From Sinonovacula constricta (Eukaryota > Mollusca > Bivalvia > Cardiida > Solecurtidae), in contig CM017564.1 in the NCBI GenBank assembly GCA_007844125.1, positions 20,478,956-20,542,955 of the forward strand: 64,000 bases of DNA, in the 5' to 3' direction. Shown here piece by piece: positions 51,918 through 63,115 of the stretch; positions within the stretch are counted from its first letter, which is position 1; every line of letters starts with the position of its first letter. Under the pieces are notes generated by a model that worked only from the letters and a program-made list of their open reading frames with translations, was not told the DNA's origin and made no database searches. Made by a program: the position numbers and the translations under genes.

Positions 51918-54900
51918 ATGAACAACCCAATAGTACATTGGAATTGTCGTGGTCTAAGGGCTAATTTTAATGAAATTCTACTTTTATTGACAACTTTAAA
52001 CCCTGCTGTGCTGTGCCTTCAGGAGACATTCCTGAAGGAAAATGATAGCATTTACTGTAAAGGTTATTCTATATATAATCACATTCATACAATGTGCGAT
52101 AGGGCGTCTGGAGGATCGACAATTCTTGTCAACTCCAAACTGCCACATTCAAAGATTAACCTTAGTACTGATTTACAGGCTGTTGCCATTCGTGTAACAG
52201 TCCATAAAACCATTACAGTTTGCTCTGTTTACCTTCCACCTAATTCAGATATTCCAAAATCAAAATTAGATGATTTAATAAACCAATTACCTTCCCCTTA
52301 TATTCTTGTAGGAGATTTTAATGGACATAGCCCATTATGGGGATGTACTGATTATAATAATATGGGTAAAACGTTAGAAGACTTTATTGCCCAAAATGAT
52401 ATATGCCTAATGAATAATAAAAAGGCAACTTACTTACATCCTGCTTCAGGACATTATTCATCTCTTGACCTTTCTTTATGTCATCCTTCTATATATCTTG
52501 ATTATAGTTGGGATGTACATGACGATTTATGTGGAAGTGATCATTTTCCTGTAATATTAACCAACGATTCTGTCAACTTATATGACAATAATACTTATTG
52601 GAGAATGAACAGAGCAAATTGGGAATTATTTTCAGTATTTTGTACTGAAGAATTGACTATTTCAACATTTGAGAATGCTGATGATAAAATATATTCATTC
52701 TCAAAAACTCTTCATAGCATAGCAGAAAAGTGTATACCTAAGACCACGACAAAGTCAAAGCGTAACAAGCCTTGGTTTAATGATGAATGCAAAAAATCCA
52801 TTAGGAAACGTAGAGCGGCACTTAAGAAATTTAATATTTGTCCTACTGTTGTTAATTTAAATAATATAAAAAATGAAAGGGCGAAGAGTAGGCGGATCAT
52901 TAAACAAGCCAAAAGAACATCTTGGCAAAAATTTGTTTCTGGTATAACCAGTAAAACTTCAGTTAAAAATGTTTGGTCAGCCATTAGGAAAATTAGCGGT
53001 AAAACAAATCCAATAACAGTAAATCATTTAAAATCCAATGACTCAATAATAACAAACAAAAAGGAAATTTCAGACACTCTTGCTAAAAGTTTTGCTAAAA
53101 ATTCATCTTCGGAAAATTACTCGAAAGAATTTCAAAACGTGAAGAATCATGTTGAAAAAAGTAAAATCAATTTTAAGTCAAATAATAATGAAAATTACAA
53201 CCAACCCTTTTCTTTAAGAGATCTTAGAGAAGCACTGAATAAATCTCATGATACCGCTGCTGGACCAGATGATATTCCTTATCAAATTTTAAAACACCTG
53301 CCGCATTCATCTTTAAATTTGCTGTTGTCTATTTATAATGAAATATGGTTTTCTGGAGAAGTTCCAAATTCATGGAAAAATGCATTCGTCATTCCTATAC
53401 CCAAACCGGGAAAGGATCCAACAGATCCTTCAAGTTATAGACCTATTGCTTTGACTAGTTGTATTTGTAAAACTTTAGAACGGATGATAAATAACAGACT
53501 CGTTTGGTATCTTGAATCAAATAATTTACTCACCGAATTTCAAAGTGGATTCAGAAACCAACGCAGTACACTCGATCATCTCGTTCGATTAGAAACTTTC
53601 ATAAAAGATGCCTTTATCAAGAAGGAACACCTTGTAGCGGTGTTCTTTGACCTTGAAAAGGCATATGATACTACATGGAAACATGGGATTTTAAAAGATT
53701 TAGGTGACCTTGGTCTCAAGGGTCGTTTACCCACATTTATTAACAGTTTTCTTTCTGACAGAAATTTTCAAGTTAAAGTTGGGTCTACTTTGTCTTCTGT
53801 TCATAAACAGGAACAAGGTGTCCCTCAGGGCAGTATATTGTCAGTTACTCTCTTTAACATCAAAATAAATAACATTGTAAAAACTCTAAATAATGGAGTT
53901 GATTGTTCACTATACGTGGACGATTTCCTTATATGTTATCGTTCCAAAAATATGAATACGATAGAAAGGCAATTACAACAATGCCTCAACAAATTACAAA
54001 CTTGGAGTAACAACAATGGTTTTAAATTTTCACCCACCAAAACAAACTGCATACATTTCTGTCAGAAAAGAACTTTGCATAACGATCCTGAATTGTTTCT
54101 TAATAATGTTCGTATTCCTGTTGTCAAGGAAACTAAATTCCTTGGTGTCATATTTGACAGTAAATTATCTTTTATACCGCATATTAAATATGTAAAATCC
54201 AAATGTCTTAAATCTCTTAACCTATTGAAATTTTTATCCCATACTGACTGGGGAGCTGATAGAAAAGTTTTATTACAACTTTACAGATCACTTGTCAGAT
54301 CAAAATTAGATTATGGCAGCATTGTTTACGGCTCTGCCAGGAGATCATATCTCCAGATGCTTGACGTTGTCCACAACCAGGGAATCCGTCTGGCCCTTGG
54401 AGCTTTCAGGACCTCTCCTGTAGAGAGCCTTTACGTTGAAGCTAATGAGCCATCATTATACCTTAGACGAGAGAAACTTGCGCTTCAGTTCATAACCAAA
54501 GTTAAGTCTAATCCTAAAAATCCAGCACATAGTGTTATTTTCAAACCTAAATATGAACACTTGTACGAGCGTAAACCAAAGGCAATTAAGCCGTTTGGTT
54601 TACGGATATTAGAACTTATACAATCATCACATCTAAATTTAAACCAAACAATGGAAAATAGTGTATTGGAATTTCCACCATGGCAATTTAAAACTCCTGA
54701 TGTTGACTTATCTCTGAGTATAAATACTAAATCGAAAGCAGACCCTCTCGTACTACGCTCAAATTTTATCGAACTGCGCGACAAGAAATACTCTAACTAC
54801 TTTGAAATATATACTGATGGCTCGAAAGCAGACTCATATGTCGGCTGTGCTTCCGTAAGTAAAATTCATTGTTTTAAACAAAAATTACCACCCGACTCAT

Positions 54901-55598
54901 CCATTTTTACAGCCGAAATTCAGGCTGTTAACCTTTCTCTTGATTTTATTTCTGATCATCCTGGCGATAAATTTGTAATATTTACCGACTCTTTGTCGGT
55001 ATTACATTCTATTAAAAATCTTAATTTTTCCAACCCCCTCATTAGAGAATTACTCTTAAAACTAAGCGAAGTTCGCCTTTATAAAAATATTGTTTTCTGT
55101 TGGCTACCTAGTCATGTAGGCATCCGAGGAAACGAGGATGCAGATAAGAGTGCAAAATCTGCCTCAACCCTTACTGAGACAGATATTTGCATCCCCCACA
55201 CAGATTTTAAACCACTTATCAATCGATATATCTTAACAAAATGGCAAACAAGTTGGGATAATACTGTTTACAACAAATTACACGCCATTAAACCTAAAGT
55301 CGGTGCAAATATCTCTACTTGCAGAGAAAGTAGGCGGGAAGACATAGCTCTTACCCGCTGTCGCATCGGACATACTAGATTAACTCACTCATTTCTTCTA
55401 AAACGAGAAGTTCAACCGGAATGTGTTCCTTGCCAGGAACCTCTTACAGTTAATCATATTTTACTACATTGCATTGACACAGACCATATAAGGTCTAAAT
55501 ATTTTAATGTCAATAACATATTCGAATTATTTACGACAGTATCAGATGCTAAGCTTGTTTGCTTTCTGAACGAGATCGGTATTCTTAATAAGTTATAA
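51918..55598 (+). CDS. LINE ORF2: AP endonuclease, reverse transcriptase, RNase H
   Basis: 1,226 residues, intact. Endonuclease (1-230): HWNCRGLRANF, LCLQET, VGDFNGHSPLWG and GSDHFPV. Reverse transcriptase (about 470-750): FFDLEKAYDTTW (about 575), GVPQGSILS and the catalytic LYVDDF (about 666). RNase H (about 960-1,075): YTDGSKADSYVG, FTAEIQAVNLS, FTDSLSVL and WLPSHVGIRGNEDAD. A C-terminal CCHC-like segment follows (CVPCQEPLTVNHILLHC). It nicks target DNA and copies the RNA in place. Confidence 0.95.
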   Translation: MNNPIVHWNCRGLRANFNEILLLLTTLNPAVLCLQETFLKENDSIYCKGYSIYNHIHTMCDRASGGSTILVNSKLPHSKINLSTDLQAVAIRVTVHKTITVCSVYLPPNSDIPKSKLDDLINQLPSPYILVGDFNGHSPLWGCTDYNNMGKTLEDFIAQNDICLMNNKKATYLHPASGHYSSLDLSLCHPSIYLDYSWDVHDDLCGSDHFPVILTNDSVNLYDNNTYWRMNRANWELFSVFCTEELTISTFENADDKIYSFSKTLHSIAEKCIPKTTTKSKRNKPWFNDECKKSIRKRRAALKKFNICPTVVNLNNIKNERAKSRRIIKQAKRTSWQKFVSGITSKTSVKNVWSAIRKISGKTNPITVNHLKSNDSIITNKKEISDTLAKSFAKNSSSENYSKEFQNVKNHVEKSKINFKSNNNENYNQPFSLRDLREALNKSHDTAAGPDDIPYQILKHLPHSSLNLLLSIYNEIWFSGEVPNSWKNAFVIPIPKPGKDPTDPSSYRPIALTSCICKTLERMINNRLVWYLESNNLLTEFQSGFRNQRSTLDHLVRLETFIKDAFIKKEHLVAVFFDLEKAYDTTWKHGILKDLGDLGLKGRLPTFINSFLSDRNFQVKVGSTLSSVHKQEQGVPQGSILSVTLFNIKINNIVKTLNNGVDCSLYVDDFLICYRSKNMNTIERQLQQCLNKLQTWSNNNGFKFSPTKTNCIHFCQKRTLHNDPELFLNNVRIPVVKETKFLGVIFDSKLSFIPHIKYVKSKCLKSLNLLKFLSHTDWGADRKVLLQLYRSLVRSKLDYGSIVYGSARRSYLQMLDVVHNQGIRLALGAFRTSPVESLYVEANEPSLYLRREKLALQFITKVKSNPKNPAHSVIFKPKYEHLYERKPKAIKPFGLRILELIQSSHLNLNQTMENSVLEFPPWQFKTPDVDLSLSINTKSKADPLVLRSNFIELRDKKYSNYFEIYTDGSKADSYVGCASVSKIHCFKQKLPPDSSIFTAEIQAVNLSLDFISDHPGDKFVIFTDSLSVLHSIKNLNFSNPLIRELLLKLSEVRLYKNIVFCWLPSHVGIRGNEDADKSAKSASTLTETDICIPHTDFKPLINRYILTKWQTSWDNTVYNKLHAIKPKVGANISTCRESRREDIALTRCRIGHTRLTHSFLLKREVQPECVPCQEPLTVNHILLHCIDTDHIRSKYFNVNNIFELFTTVSDAKLVCFLNEIGILNKL

Positions 55599-55870
55599 AT
55601 TTTTAAAATATTTATTATGCTAATGTTATACATTTTAACTGTTTAATATGTTAACCTGTTTTCATCATTCACATTTTTAACCTGATAGATTTTTATTTCT
55701 AGTCACGTATTTTAGTTTTAACCTGATAATATTCTATTGTCGTTGGACTTCAATGTATTCGGCGCCGTATGACCTATCAAGTGTCGGTGTGCCGTAAAAC
55801 CCAAAATACAAATACAAATACATAATAAAGAAAGCGTTACTCTCATGGCATCGTGCTTAAGCGGTTCGCA

Positions 55871-56248
55871 ATGAAAACTACATATTGTGTCGTGTGTAAA
55901 AAAACATTTCATGTTATTGGTGGTATAGTCACTTAAAAAGTGTCAATCATAAGCGCAAAAATACTAGGTTGCATTCATTAATCGATAAATCTGAAAACAA
56001 GAAAACTGAAATCAATCAAGAAACTGATTTTTTTCTGTGAAGGAGACACTTTAGACTCAGCGTGGCACTTACATTCTACACCTGAGTCACCTTTAAAAGA
56101 CGTCTTTTGGGAAGCCAACGAGAAACGCTTTTTAAGAAAAGCTAAAATTGAACAGGAACGACGACAAAATGATCCATTGGTGCTTATGAATATCCCTCAA
56201 ACATTAGACTTTTGTTTTGAGGATTATGTAAAAGAGGACAAATTTTAG
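55871..56248 (+). pseudogene. Second C2H2 zinc-finger gene of Polinton B, frameshifted
   Basis: ATG 55,871 overlaps the TGA of the split PC4-like gene. TYCVVCKKTFHV then, after a one-base shift, LKSVNHKRK gives a C2H2 finger like those at 38.3 and 49.2 kb. After another shift near 56,035 the frame continues with DSAWHLHS, WEANEKRFLRKAKIEQERR and ends FEDYVKEDKF at 56,248. Confidence 0.6.
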
Positions 56249-56465
56249 TAGTCATATACGCTGGATTATAGTACACACACATATATTTATAATATATATA
56301 CATATTTATACTAAACTATTGTTGTATATTCTGTATTTCATTTATTCTAGAAATTTATACTTTTGTATTACAACATAGACTTGAGAAGTAAGGAGGTCTC
56401 TTTGCAGGAGTATAAATTTTCCATGTATGTTCTCTTTTTTTCCTTAAAAAATAAACGTTTTGACT

Positions 56466-59400
56466 ATGGAGGAAAATAACGACACTAGTTCTAGTGAATC
56501 GGACGTGTCTATTGATCAATCCCCATACCATAAGCGACATGCATCGCGTTTTACTTGTAACGTATGTGAACGTCATTACTCAAGAGAATGGAATTTGATG
56601 CGTCATAATCGAATTGGAAAGTGCTACAGAAAGACAAAAACAGTTTCAAATGCGCGTAAACATGGAACAACGAGCAGTTTTTCATGTCCTCACTGCGATC
56701 GTATTTTTAATGACTACACAAATCTCTTTCAACATGTTGTTGAACAACACCCTTTGAATCAAATTGGTGGTGGTGCTGTCAATCAACGTCAAAGTAATGC
56801 GGCTACGGAAACACCAAAAAACCCTAATGATCAATCTCAAAACGACGAAACTCATACTCCAATGGTTGATGATTCTCGGCAAATGGATAATGAACAAGCG
56901 GATGAAGATGTTCATGCATTAAACCAAAGCGCGATGACTAGAACTAAACGTCCACGCACGGATGAGCGATACGATGTATTGAAGTTCTTTGCGAATGTGA
57001 AGGATCAAGTGTGGAGACACTTAAATAATCGAACCCAAAAGTTGAAAGGAATAAAATGGAACCTGTGTGTTCAAGTTGAGATGAGACGTGACAATGTTGA
57101 GGATAATCAAACGTCAACGCCCTTTTTAGAAGTAGAACGTATTCTATCGTATCTAACCTGGACGTTGAAGAACATGACCTAAACGAGGCTATGCAAAAAA
57201 TGTTCGCATCTCTCGAACAGTACTTGAGAGAAGGATCGCGATGGTACTTAAGTAAGGTTATTAAACTGGAGATTCATACCATCGTGTACCTACCCTTGAG
57301 AGGTTCTACTTATATACCGCTACCATCTACTTTATCGAAGAACAGATCGATTTTGAACATCTACAATCTCGACGATAAATGTTTTCTTTATTGCATACTC
57401 GCATCTTTACATCCCGCGGTTCAGTCACCAGAGAATGTGGTACACTATTTGCGATACGAGGCTGATCTAAATATGAAAGGTATTGATTATCCGGTGTCGA
57501 AAAGTCAGATAACTAAATTTGAAACGCAGAATGATAACATTTCTGTCAATGTTTTTTCATTTGAAGATGGGAGCATTATCCCATTAAGAATAACGAAGAA
57601 AACACAGAGATTACACCATGTCAATTTATTTTGGATAAAATGTGACGACGTTGCTCACTACTGTTTGATCAAGGACCTGGACAGATTCTTGTCCAGAACA
57701 AAAAAGTACAACGGTCGTCTATTTTACTGTTGCTATTGCTTGCACGGCTACACACAAGAGCGCCTACTCGAGGAACATATTCCCCATTGCGCACCACACG
57801 GTGCTCAGTTGGTGGAATTACCACGTCCTGGAAAAAACAGAACACTGAAAAGTATATCAGCTTTTCACTCGACAATCTACGTTTTCTAGACAGTCTGTCT
57901 TTTCTCCCTTCTTCTCTAGATACGTTGGTGAATGAGCTGTCCAAAGATGGTGTGGACGCTTTCTTTCATGTGGCTTCAGAATTTCCCGCAATGGAGCAAA
58001 TGGACTCGCACGAAAGATTTAACGAAACGCGCTTACCAAACAAAGATGCTTTTTACTCGTCAGTTACACGAGAACACATCAGTGGTGAAGATTATGCGCA
58101 TGATTTTCCAACTCAATACTATGGGAGACTATCATGATCTGTACTTGAAAACGGACGTTCTTCTTCTCGCTGACGTTTTTGAGGCATTTAGGAAGCAAAA
58201 TATGGAACACTTTGGGCTAGATCCTGCGCATTACTATACCTCTCCCGGACTGTCGTGGTCCAGCTGTTTGAAAATGACGCAAGTGGAACTAGAATTGATA
58301 ACGGACATAGATCAACTTATTATGATCGAAGCCGGCATACGTGGAGGCATTTCACAAATCTCAAACAGATACAAGAAAGCGAACAATCCGTACCTATCGG
58401 ATAACGATCCAAAACAAGAACCATCCTACATATTTTATATTGATTGCAATCAGTTGTATCCTACCGTTATGATAGCTTCACTTCCGGTGGGCGATTTCGC
58501 CTTCTTAGATCAAGTTGAGATCGATCAATTGCAAATCGAGGATATTCCTGAGGATGGCGATACTGGCTATATACTCGAGGTATCGCTAGACTATCCTAAG
58601 CATTTGCACGATGACCATAATGATCTACCACTGGCACCCGTGCGAAAACATGTACAATCGGATGAATTGTCTCCATATGCTAAACACCTGTTAAGAAAGC
58701 TTCATGGAAAGACTGATGAGGAAAGTATACCATCGAGAGTTTCTGTGGAAAAACTGTTTACAACTTTAGAGGATAAGGAACGCTACGTTCTTCACTACAG
58801 GAATTTACAGTTGTATCTTAGTCTTGGTATGCGTCTTAAGACAGTGCACAGAGTACTACGTTTCGAGCAATGTCCGTGGATGAAACCGTATATCAAGTTC
58901 AACACTGACATGCGTAAGAAAGCTACTTAGATTTTCAGAAAAACTTCTATAAGCTCATGAACGTGTCGGTATTTGGAAAAACGATGGAAAATGTTCGCAA
59001 ACATAAGCAAATAGAACTAGTACATACGGAAGAACGTCTTAAGAAGCTCAGTGCCAAACCAACGTTTAAGAATATCACCATTTTCGAAGAAGATCTTGTG
59101 GCAGTAGAGTTGCTGAAGAAAGAAGTAGTACTGTCTAAACCTTGCTACTGCGGAATGGCCATTCTAGATCTTAGCAAAGTTGTTATGTACGACTTTTGGT
59201 ATAACAACATAAAAAAGAGATACGGTGCAAAAGCGCAGCTTCAAATGACTGACACTGATTCATTTTTGTTCTATTGCGAAACGGAGGAAATTTACAAAGA
59301 TATACAACGCGATGATAATGCTTTTGACCTGTCTGATTATCCGAAGGAACACCCGTTATACAATGCAGCAAACAAAAAGGTGCTTGGCAAAATGAAAGAT

Positions 59401-59859
59401 GAAACACATGGCACGCCAATTTCCCATTTCATCGGTCTAAGACCAAAGATGTATTGCTATATTTGCGAAGACGGTTCTATTGGGAAACGTTTAAAGGGTG
59501 TGTCAAAGGCAACGGTCAAACATGACGTAACGTTTAAACATTACAAAGATGTTTTATTCGATGAAAGTCAAATGGTAGCAAGCATGAATGTTATTAGTAG
59601 TCGCGGACACGTGTTACACAGTGAAACCATCAACAAGTTAGGACTGTCTTCTTTCAATGACAAACGTTACCTGCTAAACGCCATTGACAGCTTAGCTTAC
59701 GGTCACTACAAAATCAATGATAAGTCATCCGAATCGCCAAATGCGGTTTCCGTAGAATCAGAGCCCGAGTGTGGGGATACGGTTAGGGACTGTTTTCCCG
59801 TTCGTATTTATTCCGATGGGAAGCATTACATTGTTGGAAGTTTTTTAGAAAATACTTAA
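56466..59859 (+). pseudogene. Polinton family-B DNA polymerase (Polinton B)
   Basis: N-terminus with two C2H2-like fingers (FTCNVCERHYSREWNLMRHN; FSCPHCDRIFNDYTNLFQHV), an N-terminal domain (GSTYIPLP, LDDKCFLYCILASLHP), then YCCYCLHGYTQERLLEEHIP. The 3'-5' exonuclease segment expected after RPGKNRTLK (57,835) is deleted. It continues with LYLKTDVLLLADVFEAFR, AGIRGGISQISNRYKKANNP, motif A IDCNQLYPTVMI, FGKTMENVRKH (motif B region) and motif C MTDTDSFLFY, ending at 59,859. Shifts or stops near 57,180, 57,850, 58,110 and 58,928. The homologue is the 15.7-17.5-kb gene. Confidence 0.9.
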
Positions 59860-60680
59860 CAGGATATAGTGTGATAAGATTAAGCTGGTGTTTACTCTAA
59901 AGTAGGGTTGATAAATTACTACACCTAATCCATATTTGTGTAAAACTCTCTTGTGATAATTTAACAAAAATAATACAATATTGCCATTGTCCAAGTTACG
60001 CTGTTATAAATTATCTATTGCTTAAAGTTTTACGTAAATAATTCAGACCATACTGACCTATCAATTTTTGTGTGTGTGTGTGTGTGTTTTTTTGGTACAT
60101 ATTTCTTTTAATGATGATAATTGATAGTTACATTATAGTAAGTTTATGTTCACTTGTTTAAAATCCACTCTATTTTGTATTTTTCATAGCTAGTTATATA
60201 TGTATTTAGTTTATACTGTGTTGCCATTTGGTAAATTAAAAAGAAAATATCGCTGTTCTATTATTTTAACGTTTTGGATGTTGTTGATAATAATGTTGTT
60301 TTTGTTTTAAGAACTAATCGTTTTGAATGTGTTTACAGGTGATTATCTTTCTTGTTCGTTTTTGTATTTTAATATCTTGGTAAAACATGTTTAAACTTGT
60401 ATTGCTTATGTTTGCATAATGTATATACACAGATATAAACAAATTAAAGTAATATAACCTGTGTGATGTATTAGCTATTTTCTTTCGTGTATTTATACAC
60501 GAATTAAAACAGTTGGGAAAAGAAAGAACCTAACAAACGACATTGTTTTTTTTTCTACTTTGTTTATTGTTGGATACACAGTAGATACATGGTGAAGACA
60601 TGATTACAAAATATAACTTACGACAAAAAAAAATGTGTTCAACCGAAAACACAAACTTGACAAATATTTGATTTTTATTT

Positions 60681-60726
<46 letters not shown>

Positions 60727-60905
60727 CCAAACAGGTGTTTTTTTTTAAGAATGTTTACGGTTGGTTGTATAATTTCTGAAAGAAATGCAAATAAAACATA
60801 CATGGTAAATTTCATATTTTGGTTTACTATACTATACTTTTACACAATTTTAAGATAAGCATATACTTATATACATCAATGCATATCTAAATGATGATTA
60901 AAGTA
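59860..60905. other. Noncoding, with TG and CA microsatellites
   Basis: (TG)n at about 60,069-60,088 and (CA)n at about 60,683-60,720; otherwise AT-rich. It separates the convergent polymerase and protease genes. No gene seen. Confidence 0.6.
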
Positions 60906-61371
60906 TTATGCTAACGTCCTGTTGCAACAAGCTTGATTAAATACACGTTTACTAGACAAACAGTTCTTAAAAGCCCTACTTATACTGCGATAAACACAAT
61001 AATCATTTGCATTATGGTCACTGGTAAACATTTTCACGAAACCTGTAATGTATAACCAGCAAGTTGATAATGAAGGAATGCAATACAGTACAGCCCACAC
61101 TCAAAACTTGTATTACTTTGTAGCTGTAAAGAATTTAAATTAATCGATCGCGCATGGGTATTAAACCAATCGTAAAAGTATTTACTATTTTGTCGGGGAT
61201 TAAATCCGTAGCTATCGAAAAACTCCCAAGTTCCATGGTCATCACGAAAGAAAGCGCACTAATGTCTTCCTGGCTTATAATGGGGGTCCGTATTGGCGAT
61301 AAATCCACAACCATGTGATATCCGACTGGGCAACCGATCAGCAGCATAAACATCGATGATACGATCTTTCA
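60906..61371 (-). pseudogene. Polinton adenain-like protease (Polinton B), nonsense next to the catalytic His
   Basis: From ATG 61,371: VYAADRLPSR, FIANTDPHYKPGRH then an in-frame TAG exactly where the protease family has Trp (HW), followed by CAFFRDDHGTWEFFDSYGFN, and the Cys segment SFECGLYCIAFLHYQLAGY. A TGA at 61,034 is followed by a conserved-looking NANDYCVYRSISRAF. It is downstream of the capsid fragment on the same strand, the usual order. Homologue of the intact 44.3-kb gene. Confidence 0.8.
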
Positions 61372-61389
61372 TGATGGGATCGCAACGAA

Positions 61390-61866
61390 TCATACACTCA
61401 AGTTGACTGGTATCCGAATGATGTCTCTTTCTTTGTTGATTTCAAAGTAGCCTGGTAACTCGCTATAAACAATACAGCTCATGGGTTCTGTCAATCCGTT
61501 TCCGAATCGAACTTCCAGACGAACGTTGGCATTCTTTACCAGCGACATGTACTGCCCATGATGAGCGTAGTTCGGTTCTAACTGAAAGACGTAGAGTGAA
61601 TATCCATTGATGAAATGTTCTCTATTTAGAGCATTGCCTTCATTTCGGGTCCAGATCCCTTCGCTCTGGAATATGTTGTTGTAGGCTCCGCTAATGACAC
61701 CAAATAGGCTGGAAAAGTTAAGTTTCAGTGGATTTCCTCTAGCTGGAAGCCCGTCCACGTAGACGGCTATTTGTTGAATGTCAAGGTTTTCGAAGTTGAA
61801 TGGGTTTGTAGTGTAACTTCCGTTTAGGGCCATGCTCTTCACAAAACCTATCACAATCCGTTCCAT
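61390..61866 (-). pseudogene. Polinton major capsid protein, C-terminal fragment (Polinton B)
   Basis: About 155 residues: GFVKSMALNGSYTTNPFNFE, YVDGLPARGNPLKLNFSS, GYSLYVFQLEPNY, VRLEVRFGNGLTEP and a complete C-terminus. They align with the last third of the 21.5-kb capsid. The N-terminal part is cut exactly at the 5' end of the third LINE copy. It gives the intact C-terminus that Polinton C lost. Confidence 0.85.
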
Positions 61867-63115
61867 AGAATTCTCCTGCTGCCGCTACCTGTAGCGGGAT
61901 AAAAACCCTCCAAAGGTAGCCCACCTGTTTGCCGTGGGTGGCGACCCAGCGTCTCCCTGATGACGGGATCCTGATGGTTAAGGTTAGTGGAGGCTGGCAA
62001 TTATGCCAAAACTGACCAATACACCATTTTGGCCCTGAGTTACGGAGTAGACGGGCGGTTATATTGATCCGGTATAACCAATCGGCTAGTCGCGTTGTTC
62101 ATGGATTACTTATATTTCCCTATTGTATACATCTTACTTTGTCCTCCTACTTTCCACTCATGTTTCTACTTATTCCCTTATAATATACCGTGTAACGCAA
62201 CCCTGTCCCTCTTATTGTCTCCTTTGTACTTAAATCTATTGGACAACCGGCTATACGGATTAATCTGGCATCATTACTTTTTGTAATCTATGTCGGAGTA
62301 TAGCACTCTGATATCACTGACGTTGGGAGGTCGGATACCCACTCCATGTCAACGTCCCCTTGTTGGGCTCCGAGGCGGGTGGTGACCCAGAGTGCCGAAA
62401 CTTATTACATTACTTCATGGCTTCAAAACGCAAATGTTATGAACCGATACCATCAATGTCTTCAGAAGATTCAGACAATGAACTCAGACAAAACCAAAAT
62501 TTCCCTCGTTTCCTGGTAATACAATCAATTGAAAAAATACCAATAACTAAAGTTTCACCATTCGTAATTGAAAAAACAATCATAGGACTTATTGGAACAG
62601 TTGACTCTATTAAAAAAACTAAAAATGACAGCCTCCTCATTGAAACAAACAGAAAACCAATTTCCGACAAACTTTTAAAACTTAAAGAATTCTGTTCACT
62701 CGAAGTGAAAACCTTTCCACACTCATCTCTTAACTTTTCGAAAGGTGTTATTCGTTGCCCCGACCTGTCGGGACTTCCAGAGGAGGAAATCCTGACAGAG
62801 CTCACACCACAAGGTGTGAGTGGTGTCAGAAGATTCTCCTTCTTGAAGGCGGGACAGAGAATACCTACCAATACACTTGTCCTAACATTTAACAACCCTA
62901 AACTCCCCACCACTATTAAGGTAGGATATCTTAATGTCAAAGTTCAGATTTATATTCCGAATCCGTTACGGTGTTTCGATTGCCAGAAATTTGGTCACCA
63001 CGAGTCATCGTGTACAAATACAATGATTTGCGGACGATGTGGAGAACGCGCCCACGTCCCAAATGTTGAGTGTCAGGCAGAACCGAAGTGTCCAAATTGC
63101 TCTGGACCACACGAA
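61863..63115 (+). mobile_element. LINE copy 3: 5' UTR and partial ORF1
   Basis: 5' UTR with the hairpin CCGCTACCTGTAGCGG (61,882-61,897) matches the intact copy. ORF1 starts at 62,417 (MASKRKCYEPIPSMSSEDSD) and is open through the knuckles CFDCQKFGHHESSC, ICGRCGERAHVPNVEC and KCPNCSGPHEF, then ends at about 63,115 in unrelated sequence. ORF2 and the 3' end are missing, so this is a 3'-truncated copy, which normal LINE insertion does not produce. Confidence 0.88.

Larger units (their letters stand above)
50042..55821 (+). mobile_element. Full-length non-LTR retrotransposon with intact ORF1 and ORF2
   Basis: A 5,780-bp LINE of the RNase H-bearing, Jockey/I-superfamily type. It is flanked by a perfect 12-bp duplication ATAATAAAGAAA (50,030-50,041 and 55,822-55,833). 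The 5' UTR (582 bp) contains the hairpin CCGCTACCTGTAGCGG (50,078-50,093). The 3' end carries the family signature TTCGGCGCCGTATGACC and a short AATAC-repeat tail. Two uninterrupted ORFs make it potentially active. It inserted into Polinton B. Confidence 0.93.

Noticed and set aside
60530..60730. Minus-strand ORF with Cys-Val repeats
   Set aside because: Translation of the CA microsatellite.
59860..61390. Polinton terminal inverted repeat
   Set aside because: I looked for long inverted repeats flanking each Polinton but could not match any two ends by eye; an alignment of element flanks would be needed.
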